From positions 6,058,001-6,122,000 of the forward strand of contig NZ_CP041767.1 of NCBI RefSeq assembly GCF_022026395.1: a DNA stretch of 64,000 bases, in the 5' to 3' direction. The position numbers were made by a program, and so were the translations under genes. Each line of letters begins with the position of its first letter. The stretch's first letter is position 1. Shown in pieces: positions 51,910 to 60,152 of the stretch. The notes under the pieces are model-generated. The model was not told where the DNA came from. It ran no database searches and was given only the letters and a program-made list of their open reading frames with translations. This stretch comes from Brevibacillus brevis. GTDB lineage: Bacteria > Bacillota > Bacilli > Brevibacillales > Brevibacillaceae.

Positions 51910-52485
51910 ATGACTTCACTGTTTATTATTCCAGAAAGCAAGCTGTCGGTTGATGCCACTCATTATGTGCGAGAACTTTCAACCCAAACACTATTCAATC
52001 ATTTGATGAGAACATATGCTTTTGGATATATGATCGCTCAGAAGAATGATCTGAACATTGACATGGAATTGCTATATCTCGGTGCCATCATGCATGACTT
52101 GGGCTTGACCGAACCATTTGCAGACAGAGAGCGTACTTTTGAAATCGAGGGCGGAGAGGCGGCTTGCCATTTCTTGGTTCAACATGGTTATCCAATCGAA
52201 AAAGCGGAAATCGTACAAAAAGCGGTCGAACTGCACGCCACGGTCGAAGCAGAAAAAAACCAACCTGAGATTGCTCTGGTACATTTAGGGGTTATGGTTG
52301 ATGCAGGTTTTCGGGTCGATCTTTTTCCAAAGGATCTTCTCCAGCAGATCATCGAAGACTATCCACGACTCGGGATTAATCAAAAAATGATCGAGCATTT
52401 TACTTACCAACTTCAGAAAAAAAACGATACGAAATTGATTCCGATTATCGAAGCAGCGAAACATCACTCCCATTTCAGTGAGTGA
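51910..52485 (+). CDS. HD-domain phosphohydrolase-like protein, cyanamide-hydratase-like
   Basis: 191 residues with AAAGGAGAG upstream. HD metal ligands are visible: His in TLFNHLMRTYAFG, the His-Asp pair in LGAIMHDLGLTEPF, His in AVELHATVEAE, and the late Asp in LGVMVDAGFR. The pattern (NHLMRTY, then EGGEAACHFLVQHGY) resembles small HD enzymes related to cyanamide hydratase rather than nucleotide phosphatases. It is followed by a TetR regulator and preceded by a long palindrome, so it is probably the regulated enzyme of a two-gene operon. Confidence 0.82.
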   Translation: MTSLFIIPESKLSVDATHYVRELSTQTLFNHLMRTYAFGYMIAQKNDLNIDMELLYLGAIMHDLGLTEPFADRERTFEIEGGEAACHFLVQHGYPIEKAEIVQKAVELHATVEAEKNQPEIALVHLGVMVDAGFRVDLFPKDLLQQIIEDYPRLGINQKMIEHFTYQLQKKNDTKLIPIIEAAKHHSHFSE

Positions 52486-52506
52486 TGCAAACTGGAGGTG
52501 AAGGAT

Positions 52507-53097
52507 ATGAAAAAAGGTGAGCAAACCCGAAGACACATCATTTGCAAATCAGCCGAGCTTTTTAACCTTCAAGGATATGCTGGTGTCTCTCTCAACGAAA
52601 TCATAAATGCTACGGGAATTCAGAAAGGGGGCATCTATAAACATTTCGTCAATAAGGATGAAATTGCGATGGAAGCCTTTGAATATGCCGCCGACACTGT
52701 ATTCGAGCAATTTGTAGCAGCTGTCAGTTCTCGGCAATCTGCTATGGAAAAACTGATCAGTATGTTTGAACTGTACAGTAATGTGGTTGACTCTCCTCCA
52801 TTTGTGGGAGGCTGCCCCGTGATGAACGCGGCCATTGAGTACGATGATGGGCATCCATTGCTGCGCGAGAAAACCCAGAATCGCATGCGAGACTTTATAT
52901 CATTTATAAAGAACATCTTGCATGAGGGCATAACGAATGGGGAATTCAAATCGAGCATCGATCAAGATGGCGCAGCCTCTTTTCTTATGGCCGCGCTTGA
53001 AGGCGGGATTATGTTGAGCAAACTGGAAGCTGATAATCGGCATATTCATTACATTAAAGATCATGTATCTGCTTTTTTGAAGACATTGGAAGCCTAA
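52507..53097 (+). CDS. TetR/AcrR-family regulator
   Basis: 196 residues from ATG at 52507 (GGAGGTG six bases upstream; the in-frame GTG at 52498 overlaps that site). The helix-turn-helix is SAELFNLQGYAGVSLNEIIN ATGIQKGGIYKHF. The C-terminal domain has the GGCPVMNAAIEYDDGHPLLR signature of TetR proteins sensing small electrophilic or xenobiotic molecules. It follows the HD gene by 21 bases. Its likely operator is the palindrome at 51828-51869, implying control of its own operon. Confidence 0.87.
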   Translation: MKKGEQTRRHIICKSAELFNLQGYAGVSLNEIINATGIQKGGIYKHFVNKDEIAMEAFEYAADTVFEQFVAAVSSRQSAMEKLISMFELYSNVVDSPPFVGGCPVMNAAIEYDDGHPLLREKTQNRMRDFISFIKNILHEGITNGEFKSSIDQDGAASFLMAALEGGIMLSKLEADNRHIHYIKDHVSAFLKTLEA

Positions 53098-53179
53098 GCC
53101 TCTGCATTTAGTTGACAAGAGCGCTGACCCCGGGAAGAACAGCATCTTGTCAAAAATTGAAACAGAAGGTTACGATCCA

Positions 53180-53323
53180 TTGAATAACACCAAATCACGT
53201 TACCGACTATTGGTCGGAATCAGTATGTTATTGGTCCTTTACGTCATTGTAAAAAACTATATTATCGATCCTGGAGCCGAGGGATTTTTAACTCAAACTT
53301 CGCTAGTGACAACTAATACTTAA
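53180..53323 (+). CDS. Possible truncated small membrane protein
   Basis: TTG at 53180 with AGAAGG nine bases upstream opens 47 codons: MNNTKSRYRLLVGISMLLVL (first residue from TTG), a single membrane helix, then NYIIDPGAEGFLTQ and a stop. The pattern resembles the beginning of a multi-helix membrane protein cut short before the attachment site at 53484. Uncertain. Confidence 0.3.
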   Translation: MNNTKSRYRLLVGISMLLVLYVIVKNYIIDPGAEGFLTQTSLVTTNT

Positions 53324-53369
53324 AGCTAATCCTTTGGAGTAACGGAAAGCGCTAGTTCAACAAAAACAG

Positions 53370-53407
53370 CGGCGAACAAAAGCTTTATTTATATTCTTTG
53401 TTCGCCG
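53370..53407. repeat. Hairpin CGGCGAACAAA / TTTGTTCGCCG
   Basis: 11-bp perfect inverted repeat with a 16-base loop. It lies between the HD/TetR operon and the attachment site at 53484; probably a terminator without a long T-run. Confidence 0.5.
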
Positions 53408-53483
53408 GACAACTAACACTATCGTCTTAATCTGCTGACATAGCTACTATCAAGTACAATTTCTTTCCTAATCTTGTGTACCA

Positions 53484-53504
53484 TCACTTATGATACGGTT
53501 CACC
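53484..53504 (-). other. SCC-like attachment site (rlmH 3'-end copy, synonymous variant)
   Basis: Minus strand GGTGAACCGTATCATAAGTGA encodes the same Gly-Glu-Pro-Tyr-His-Lys-stop as the rlmH end. It differs at the wobble positions of Glu and Pro, then TGG follows. Short TTGTG/CACAA inverted repeats flank it (53474, 53519). Confidence 0.7.
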
Positions 53505-53565
53505 GAACATACTCTAAGCACAAAATCCAAAATGAGCACAGAATATATTTTATAATCTAAAATAC

Positions 53566-53600
53566 AGAGCCTACCTCTCATTTGAAGTAGGCTCTTTCTG
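53566..53600 (-). terminator. Terminator of AT-rich membrane-protein gene
   Basis: AGAGCCTAC pairs with GTAGGCTCT between the attachment site and the stop at 53618. Confidence 0.7.
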
Positions 53601-53617
53601 GTTTACTTTTTACATTT

Positions 53618-54643
53618 TCAATTAACTTTCAGTGAAAATTTTTCTTTAGTAATTTCTAAACTATCCCCTTTTTTTACAATGCTATTCCAAATAGTATACC
53701 TCTTCTTCCCATCATTTTCGCTTACTAAATCGTTTATTACAAAGCTTATCTCTATATCATTTCTACCTTCATTTAATAGTTTCTTTATATCTACATTAGC
53801 CCTATATAACACATTTGCTCCATTATACAGTTGCTTAGCAATATTATTATCATTGAATAGTATTTTTCGATTCTCAGAGAACATAATGCTTGAGCCAGCA
53901 GTCATAAAATCGCTCTTTTTTATCTTTTTTTCTTTACCGTTAATCTTATATGTAACCTCCTTTGGCATCATATCAGTTGTTGTGTCAGTGTACGCTATTT
54001 CCATTTCACCTGTTTTACTTGAAAATTCAACAGCTATATTGGCATTAAGATTACTTTGTAAACCAAGTAGAGCAATAATTATAGATAAGGAAAATAAAGA
54101 CAAGAACCAATAATAGATAATTTCTAATTCAGTTCTTGCTTTCATCATCCTTTTTACCTTTGAAAACAGTTTATCCAAAAAAGGGTACTTTCCCCATTTA
54201 ATATATGATAAAGAAATAACAATTATCATAAAGAATATCACTATTCCAAAAAAAACAACCGTTACTCGATTAATTATCGGAAACTGTATCATTAAAAAGA
54301 AGAATATGAATGTAATAATAAAACATACCTTTATTGAAGTTAATAACTTATGATAGAAGAGATTAGCTTTTTGAATATATTTGTTTAATTTCCCCTCTGA
54401 ATAATTGCAGTATGTCTGAGCTTCAAAATAGCAATATAACATTGCAATGATAAATACCATTAATAAATTTGAAATTAATGCATGTGAAAATACATGGTCT
54501 ACACCAATTGGAAACAAATCTCCTACATAGACTGATGAATATATATTTTTTACGAATGAGAATACTTTTGTTATTAAAAAAGTTAGTGTACCTAGTAGTG
54601 TAATTACTAAAACTAACCTACTATTTCTGTCTGAAAAACTCAT
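53618..54643 (-). CDS. AT-rich multi-helix membrane protein with C-terminal extracytoplasmic domain
   Basis: 341 residues. Four or five hydrophobic helices occupy residues ~8-30, 50-72, 103-125, 128-150 and 178-198. A ~140-residue hydrophilic domain of beta character follows (TYKINGKEKKIKKSDFMTAG, NDIEISFVINDLVSENDGKK). I recognise no family. Codon use is far more A+T-rich than anything else in the window, a clear sign of transfer. It is the only cargo gene between the attachment site at 53484 and the IS256 element. Confidence 0.75.
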   Translation of the reverse strand: MSFSDRNSRLVLVITLLGTLTFLITKVFSFVKNIYSSVYVGDLFPIGVDHVFSHALISNLLMVFIIAMLYCYFEAQTYCNYSEGKLNKYIQKANLFYHKLLTSIKVCFIITFIFFFLMIQFPIINRVTVVFFGIVIFFMIIVISLSYIKWGKYPFLDKLFSKVKRMMKARTELEIIYYWFLSLFSLSIIIALLGLQSNLNANIAVEFSSKTGEMEIAYTDTTTDMMPKEVTYKINGKEKKIKKSDFMTAGSSIMFSENRKILFNDNNIAKQLYNGANVLYRANVDIKKLLNEGRNDIEISFVINDLVSENDGKKRYTIWNSIVKKGDSLEITKEKFSLKVN

Positions 54644-54792
54644 GCTTTCACCTCAGTTTTCATTTAATCATAATCGTTTTAAATAAATTGCCACCTATAA
54701 TTTAGAGCCAGAAAACAAAAGAATTACTTCTTGATAGGAATGTCAAGGAGATTGAATTGTTTTTTGATGCTTCCACTAAATACGACTTTGTA

Positions 54793-56259
54793 GAGTCTGT
54801 AAAATATTCTGTGTAAACTCTCAACCTCTAAACTACAATTAGTCTTAGAAAGGTTGGGAGATTTTTATGATGTCAAAAGAGCAGATCAAGCAGTGGATCA
54901 AGGAGAAAAACATGAAGTCTGTGGACGATGTTCAGTCAGCCTTGAAGGATTTGTTTGCTGAAACGATCCAAGAAATGCTCGAAGCTGAGATGGAGTCCTC
55001 ACTTGGATATGCCAAGCATGACATGAAAAACAAGCGAACAACCAATAGCCGCAACGGTTATAGCAAAAAAACGGTTCGCTCCGAGTATGGCGAAGTCGAT
55101 ATTCAAATTCCTCGTGATCGTGAGGGAGAATTTGAGCCTGCCATCGTAAGGAAGCACCAGTCCAATGTAACAGGGATCGAAGATCAAATCCTCGCGCTGT
55201 ATGCAAAAGGCGTATCCACACGTGATATTCAAGATCATCTACAGCAGCTCTATGGCATCGAAGTCTCACCAACACTCATTTCTAATGTCACGAACAAAAT
55301 CGTTCCACTGATTAAAGAGTGGCAAAATCGCCCCTTGCAATCGGTATATGCCGTTGTTTTCTTAGACGCTATTCACTTTAAAGTAAAACAGGACGGGGCT
55401 ATCGTCAACAAGGCTGCCTATATGGTCATTGGCATTGACCTTGACGGTCATAAAGATGTCCTTGGTATCTGGGTTGGCGAGAATGAATCGGCTAAATTCT
55501 GGCTACATGTACTCAATGAACTGAAAAACCGTGGAGTCCAGGATATTCTCATTACTAGCGTCGATAACCTCCGAGGCTTTACGGAGGCTATTTCAGCATG
55601 TTATCCAAAGACAGAGATTCAGAAGTGTGTCATCCATCAAATACGTAACTCTATTAAATATGTTTCCTATAAGGATTTAAAGAGAGTGACAGCTGAACTA
55701 AAGCCTATTTACAAGGCTCCAACGGAGCAAGCTGCACTGGAAGAATTCGATCAGTTTGAGCAAACTTGGGGGAGTAAATATCCCTTAATGGTACGCTCCT
55801 GGCGTTCCAACTGGGAGGAGATTGCGACCTTCTTTAAATATCCTCCAGAGATTCGAAAGCTGATCTATACAACTAATGTTATTGAAAGTTACCATCGTCA
55901 ACTTCGAAAAGTAACGAAGGGAAAAGCTATATTTCCGACAGACGATGCCCTTCTAAAGATGTTATATCTCGTAACCATGGATGTCTTACGAAAATGGACG
56001 GGAAGGGTCCACAATTGGGGACAGATTCTCATGCAGCTATCTGTTTTCTTTGAGGATCGCGTACGGCCACACATCCGTTAACAAGTAAAAGAAAGGCTTC
56101 ATCCCCGAAGGGATTGTCTTTTTCTACACCCACGTGTCAAGGGTTCGCTTTGCCTTACGCCCTTGACCCTGTTGGCTTCGAAAAAGATGTCCTAATTAGG
56201 GGGATGAAACCTTTTCATATATCGGTTGATTGAGTTTACACAAAAATCTTGACAGACCC
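54793..56259 (+). mobile_element. IS256-family insertion sequence with 8-bp target duplication
   Basis: A 1,467-base element. The left end begins GAGTCTGTAAAATATTC and the right end, read inward, begins GGGTCTGTCAAGATTTT; both continue into GTGTAAACTC. That gives 28-bp ends identical at 22 positions. ACTTTGTA occurs directly on both sides (54785-54792 and 56260-56267), the 8-bp duplication expected for IS256. The right copy touches the stop codon of rlmH at 56268. It appears intact and recent. Confidence 0.9.
54867..56081 (+). CDS. IS256-family transposase
   Basis: 404 residues, full length for a mutator-type DDE transposase. Landmarks are QEMLEAEMESSLGYAKHDMK, GEVDIQIPRDREGEFEPAIV, catalytic Asp in VVFLDAIHFKVKQDG, the second Asp in ITSVDNLRGFTEAI, CVIHQIRNS, and Glu in TTNVIESYHRQLRKVTKGK. 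AAAGGTTGGGAG lies upstream. The gene lies wholly within the IS at 54793-56259 and is probably active. Confidence 0.95.
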   Translation: MMSKEQIKQWIKEKNMKSVDDVQSALKDLFAETIQEMLEAEMESSLGYAKHDMKNKRTTNSRNGYSKKTVRSEYGEVDIQIPRDREGEFEPAIVRKHQSNVTGIEDQILALYAKGVSTRDIQDHLQQLYGIEVSPTLISNVTNKIVPLIKEWQNRPLQSVYAVVFLDAIHFKVKQDGAIVNKAAYMVIGIDLDGHKDVLGIWVGENESAKFWLHVLNELKNRGVQDILITSVDNLRGFTEAISACYPKTEIQKCVIHQIRNSIKYVSYKDLKRVTAELKPIYKAPTEQAALEEFDQFEQTWGSKYPLMVRSWRSNWEEIATFFKYPPEIRKLIYTTNVIESYHRQLRKVTKGKAIFPTDDALLKMLYLVTMDVLRKWTGRVHNWGQILMQLSVFFEDRVRPHIR

Positions 56260-56267
56260 ACTTTGTA

Positions 56268-56747
56268 CTACTTATGATAAGGCTCCCCCCGACTAATCCG
56301 AAACGCCCGATAAACCTGCTCAAGCAGCACCAACCTCACCAACTGATGCGGAAACGTCATCTTCGAAAACGACAACAAAGCATCCGCCCGCTTCAACACC
56401 TGATCCGCCAACCCCAACGACCCGCCAATCACAAACGCCACCTGACTGCGCCCATGCAAAGCCAGCTTGTCCATCTCCGCAGACAGCTTCTCCGACGACC
56501 ACATTTGCCCATCAATCGCCAGCGCAATCACATACTGATCCTGCTTGATCTGCGCCAGGATGCGCTCGCCTTCCTTGCGCTTCACCTGCTCCATCTCCGC
56601 CGCGCTCATCTCTTCTGGCGCCTTTTCATCATTGACCTCGATCACTTGCAGCTTGCAGTAAGCAGACAGACGCTTGCTGTATTCATCAATGCCCTCACGC
56701 AAATATTTCTCCTTCAGCTTCCCTACCGTAATAATCGAAATTTGCAT
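56268..56747 (-). CDS. rlmH: 23S rRNA pseudouridine-1915 N3-methyltransferase (RlmH)
   Basis: 159 residues, exactly the family length. This SPOUT methyltransferase acts on pseudouridine in helix 69 of 23S rRNA. Visible are [20 protein letters not shown], the knot region [20 protein letters not shown], and the C-terminus [16 protein letters not shown]. The staphylococcal homolog (orfX) is the insertion site of SCC elements. Here too the last codons (56268-56288) are repeated several times to the left, marking a chain of inserted segments. The gene itself is intact, as SCC insertion restores the 3' end. Confidence 0.96.
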
Positions 56748-56751
56748 GGTC

Positions 56752-56994
56752 CTACATTCCCTTCTCTTTCAAAAGCGCAATCTGCCCAGGCTCTCCACAT
56801 TCCCGGCAACGCTTGTCTACTCCATCGCCCTCAATCGCCTGTGCCGCATACGTATCCGGCGCCGCCTCAAAATCATTTACGTAATCATCCAACTCCTGCT
56901 CCAAATGCTCCATACAAGCAAACCGCACCGGATATTCCGCCAACAGCTCAACTTCTTTTCCTTCTATTTGCAAGCTTTTCATCTTCATGTCCAT
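56752..56994 (-). CDS. CxxH/CxxC protein (BA_5709-like)
   Basis: About 80 residues from ATG at 56994, favoured because AAGAGG lies eight bases upstream (a longer reading starts at 57018). It has one Cys-x-x-His ([17 protein letters not shown]) and one Cys-x-x-Cys ([12 protein letters not shown]), presumably a zinc site. Small proteins of this type are conserved next to rlmH in Bacillales. Function is unknown. It is separated from rlmH by four bases and surely co-transcribed. Confidence 0.85.
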
Positions 56995-57158
56995 ATCAAA
57001 TGCCTCTTTTCCGTTCATTAATATCGCTTCCTATTCTACCCCAGAACAGCCACAAAACAAATGAATCAGGCAAAAAGTCATCGCTTGAGTTTGCAATCAT
57101 ACGCCTTTTTATTTTATAGCTTTTATTTTTTTACTTCCGACGGACATGTAAAGCTGTA

Positions 57159-57365
57159 GAGAGAAAAAAGAAGAAAACGGCGAAAGTCTTTGGGATACCA
57201 ACCGAAGCGCAATGGAAAAAAAGAAACCTGCCTTTAGCGTCCACCTCTGAGACACTACGTAGCTGCCCGACTTTGGACGCGGGTTTCTTTTTTTACATGG
57301 AGCTGGGCAGAACCGCCTCACGGCAGGTAGCCCAAGAACTTGAGCGTTTTCTTCTTTTTTCTCTC
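57159..57365. ncRNA. Candidate structured RNA: nested long inverted repeats
   Basis: A perfect 21-bp inverted repeat of purine-rich arms (57159-57179 with 57345-57365) encloses a second perfect 13-bp repeat AAAAAAAGAAACC (57216-57228) / GGTTTCTTTTTTT (57282-57294) and an inner GCGTCCA/TGGACGC (57237, 57274). CTTTGGG/CCCAAG pairing can extend the outer helix. The result is one ~207-nt hairpin with a central bubble, a 6S-RNA-like outline. Strand and identity are not decided. It could also be stacked bidirectional terminators. The rest of 57019-57561 has no convincing gene. Confidence 0.45.
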
Positions 57366-57387
57366 CTCCACCGAAAGCCCGTCTAAC

Positions 57388-57421
57388 AAAAAAAGAGAGC
57401 GCCGTATCAGCTCGGCGCTCT
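57388..57421 (-). terminator. Terminator of htrC
   Basis: AGAGCGCCG pairs with CGGCGCTCT; on the minus strand seven T residues follow. It lies about 140 bases after the htrC stop. Confidence 0.8.
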
Positions 57422-57561
57422 TAAGAAGGGATCTATTTAAAAATAGATAGAGGGGGGAACTTAGGATACTGCATATATGCAAACGGGACAAAATGCATCC
57501 CGGAATTGCCCGTCAACGTTTGATTCCTTCACATACCTGCCCACAAAATGGTCAGTGTTTT

Positions 57562-58800
57562 TTACTGCTGTGGCGGAGCGGTCAGCTTCACTTTGGCAGT
57601 CTTCTGGATACCGTCACGATAGTACGTAACGTCCATCGTATCGCCCGGCTTTTTGTTCATCGTCAAATACTTGCGAAGCTGAGCGCTTGTGGAAATGTTC
57701 TTGTCATCCAGCTTGACGATGACGTCGAATTGTCTCAAGCCTGCTTGACCCGCAGGAGAGAATTTGCCTACCTCTGTTTGCACGACGACGCCAGTATTCA
57801 CATTGTCAGGCAGATTCAAGGTTTCTTTCCATTCGTAACGCGGCACATTGGCCAAGTCGAGTGGCTGCACACCGAGGTAAGAACGTTGCAGCGTGCCTTT
57901 TTCCATCAGTTGGTCCACGATTACTTTGACATCATTGATCGGGAGGGCAAAACCTAACCCTTCGACACCTGCTTTGGAAATTTTCAAGGTGTTAATTCCG
58001 ATGACCTGACCCTCGATATTTACGAGGGCTCCACCGCTGTTACCAGGGTTGATCGCTGCGTCTGTTTGAATGACATCCAGCTCCCAGTCGTCCTGACCAT
58101 CTTCGTTAAAGTCCATGGGCATGGAGCGTTCCTTGGAACTGATGATACCTTGTGTAACCGTCCGGGAGAACTGCATGCCCAATGGGTTCCCAATAGCAAT
58201 GGCCGGCTCGCCCACCTGTAAGGTAGAGGAATCACCAAACTCGGCAACGTCCGTAACCTTGGAGGCGTCGATTTCCAGTACAGCCAGATCGGCGTAACCA
58301 TCGGCGCCGACCACTTTTGCCGATACTTTTTCACCAGTTGGCAGGGCGACCTCCAGTTTTTGCGCCTTATCGATTACGTGATAGTTCGTAACGATGTAGG
58401 CCTTTCCGCCTTTTTTCTGAAAGATGACACCAGAGCCTTGGCCCTGCTCTACATCCATCGAATTCTGCATCCAACTGTTTCTGCGCTGACCGATGTTGAT
58501 TACACCAACGATTGCATTTTCTACTTGTTTCACCGCATCTACTGTACCCGATCCCACACTAACAGATACTGGCTTGGCAAACAGGTTAGAAGCAGAAGCG
58601 GAGGCATTGCTGCTTATCGCATTTTCTGTTCCAGGCTTAACCATATTAATATATCCCGCATTGGAGAGAGTCGGCAGCGTGAGCAGGACGACCATCCCCC
58701 CAATTACCGCGGACGTCACCGACGTCACAACCATACGCCCAATGTTAGAACCGCGTTGTTTTTTTCGCTCCACGTGAGTGAAATCATCATAAAAACCCAT
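57562..58800 (-). CDS. htrC: HtrA-like membrane-anchored serine protease
   Basis: 412 residues. An N-terminal cytosolic stub and one membrane helix (MVVTSVTSAVIGGMVVLLTL, ~22-48) precede a trypsin-like S1C domain. The catalytic triad is His in VTNYHVIDKAQ, Asp in GYADLAVLEID and Ser in INPGNSGGALVN. A C-terminal PDZ domain follows (GVVVQTEVGKFSPAGQAGLR). The extracytoplasmic protease handles misfolded exported proteins. Position beside walJ matches htrC (yyxA) of the B. subtilis walRKHIJ-htrC locus, but a convergent small gene lies between. It probably has its own promoter in 58801-59072. Confidence 0.92.
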   Translation of the reverse strand: MGFYDDFTHVERKKQRGSNIGRMVVTSVTSAVIGGMVVLLTLPTLSNAGYINMVKPGTENAISSNASASASNLFAKPVSVSVGSGTVDAVKQVENAIVGVINIGQRRNSWMQNSMDVEQGQGSGVIFQKKGGKAYIVTNYHVIDKAQKLEVALPTGEKVSAKVVGADGYADLAVLEIDASKVTDVAEFGDSSTLQVGEPAIAIGNPLGMQFSRTVTQGIISSKERSMPMDFNEDGQDDWELDVIQTDAAINPGNSGGALVNIEGQVIGINTLKISKAGVEGLGFALPINDVKVIVDQLMEKGTLQRSYLGVQPLDLANVPRYEWKETLNLPDNVNTGVVVQTEVGKFSPAGQAGLRQFDVIVKLDDKNISTSAQLRKYLTMNKKPGDTMDVTYYRDGIQKTAKVKLTAPPQQ

Positions 58801-59081
58801 GATTCATACCTCTCCTTTCTATCTTCTACCATTACTAGCTTTGCAGGTTTTTCATGCTCGTATACACAATGACATGCGCCATAGTTGGTTTGCATGATTG
58901 ATTTGGTTGATGTCTGTTTCCTTTTGACACCCTTAGTATACGACCCGCTTTCGGCAAAATGGCGTGAGAATTATGGAAAGGTTGTGGAATAGAAAAAAGC
59001 TCCCGGAATATTTCTCCGAGAGCACGGATATGATAGATTAAAAGCTTTTCCTGCCAGACCAAATAGAAAGGATTGATAGAC

Positions 59082-59318
59082 TTGAAAGAAGTCCACCTCA
59101 TCGCCAAGCTGGCTGACCTTCAGGAAGTAGACTACCACAATACGCTTGTCCTGCATGCCTTGATCGAGTTGCTCGTAGCCAAAGGACTGCTAACTCACGA
59201 CGAGCTGACTGCCAAAGTGAATGAGCTCGATACACAATTAACTTTCCATATCGATACGTATGCGAAGCTCACAGAGCGTCTCGCCAGTCGTCAGGCAGGG
59301 ATCAAACCGATCTTATAG
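59082..59318 (+). CDS. Small helical protein of unknown function
   Basis: 78 residues from TTG at 59082, with AAAGGA about ten bases upstream. An earlier in-frame TTG at 59073 would overlap that site. It is helical with leucine-rich heptad-like spacing (LIAKLADLQEVDYHNTLVLH, then ALIELLVAKGLLTHDELTAK), suggesting a coiled coil or dimer. It is on the opposite strand to its neighbours, converging on walJ with a two-base gap between stops. I recognise no named family. Confidence 0.7.
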   Translation: MKEVHLIAKLADLQEVDYHNTLVLHALIELLVAKGLLTHDELTAKVNELDTQLTFHIDTYAKLTERLASRQAGIKPIL

Positions 59319-59320
59319 CT

Positions 59321-60109
59321 TTATAACTCTTCCAGCTTGGTAGGTCGATCCGGGTACGTATCGCGCAGATGCACATCGTCACCAACAGACATGCCCCGCT
59401 CCTCCAAGATGTTTTTGACCGTCAGTCTGGCCAAATCAATCATGTTGTTTTCCTTACTCAAATGGGCGAGGTACACGCGTTCTGCCCCGCCTGTTAGACA
59501 ATCGAGCAAAGCATCGCCCGCCGCTTCATTGGACAAGTGCCCGACATCACTCAAGATACGTCTCTTGATGCTCCAAGGGTACTGAGACATGCGCAACAGC
59601 TCGACATCATGATTGGACTCGAACACATACGCATCTGCTCCACGAATCGTCTCTTTAATGCGATCACTCACATACCCCAAGTCAGTCGCGACACTGAGCT
59701 TTTTCTTGCCATGATAAAAACAGAAGCCCATCGGCTCGGCGGCATCGTGCGAGATTCCGAATGACTCGATGCCCAAATCCTCCAACTCTTTCTTTTCCCC
59801 CACAGAAAAGAAGCGTCGCTGATCTTCCTTGATCGTCCCGATTTGCCCATCCAGCTCCGACCACGTCTTTTCATTGGCGTAAATCGGCAATCCATATCGC
59901 CGCGCCATGACGCCGACCCCTTTAATATGGTCGACGTGCTCATGGGTGACGAGAATGGCGCTGAGATCCCCTGGATTGACACCAATGGTCTCCAGTGCCG
60001 CTTCTGCCTGCTTTCCTGTAATGCCTACATCGATTAATACGGAAATACGGTCTGTTGCCACATAAATGGCGTTGCCCGTACTCCCGCTTGCCAACACACT
60101 AAATCTCAC
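59321..60109 (-). CDS. walJ: WalJ-type metallo-beta-lactamase-fold exonuclease-like protein
   Basis: 262 residues from GTG at 60109 (GAAGAGGG seven bases upstream), giving VRFSVLASGSTGNAIYVATD as start like YycJ. Longer readings overlap walI. The metal site is LVTHEHVDHIKGVGVMARR (HxHxDH), with GISHDAAEPMGF and a later FESNHDVELL. It belongs to the WalRK operon and affects cell division and genome stability in Bacillus. It is encoded 43 bases after walI. Confidence 0.93.
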   Translation of the reverse strand: MRFSVLASGSTGNAIYVATDRISVLIDVGITGKQAEAALETIGVNPGDLSAILVTHEHVDHIKGVGVMARRYGLPIYANEKTWSELDGQIGTIKEDQRRFFSVGEKKELEDLGIESFGISHDAAEPMGFCFYHGKKKLSVATDLGYVSDRIKETIRGADAYVFESNHDVELLRMSQYPWSIKRRILSDVGHLSNEAAGDALLDCLTGGAERVYLAHLSKENNMIDLARLTVKNILEERGMSVGDDVHLRDTYPDRPTKLEEL

Positions 60110-60152
60110 CGAACATCCCTCTTCCCGTATCTTTCCCAGGCTGTCTATCTTT

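Noticed and set aside
56274..57119. 281-codon plus-strand frame across rlmH and the CxxH/CxxC gene.
   Set aside because: Extremely Pro/Leu/His/Arg-rich, antisense to two conserved genes.
57109..57321. 70-codon minus-strand frame in the htrC-rlmH gap.
   Set aside because: It lies within the nested inverted repeats, with no ribosome site and a low-complexity Phe/Ser run. The RNA-structure explanation is better.
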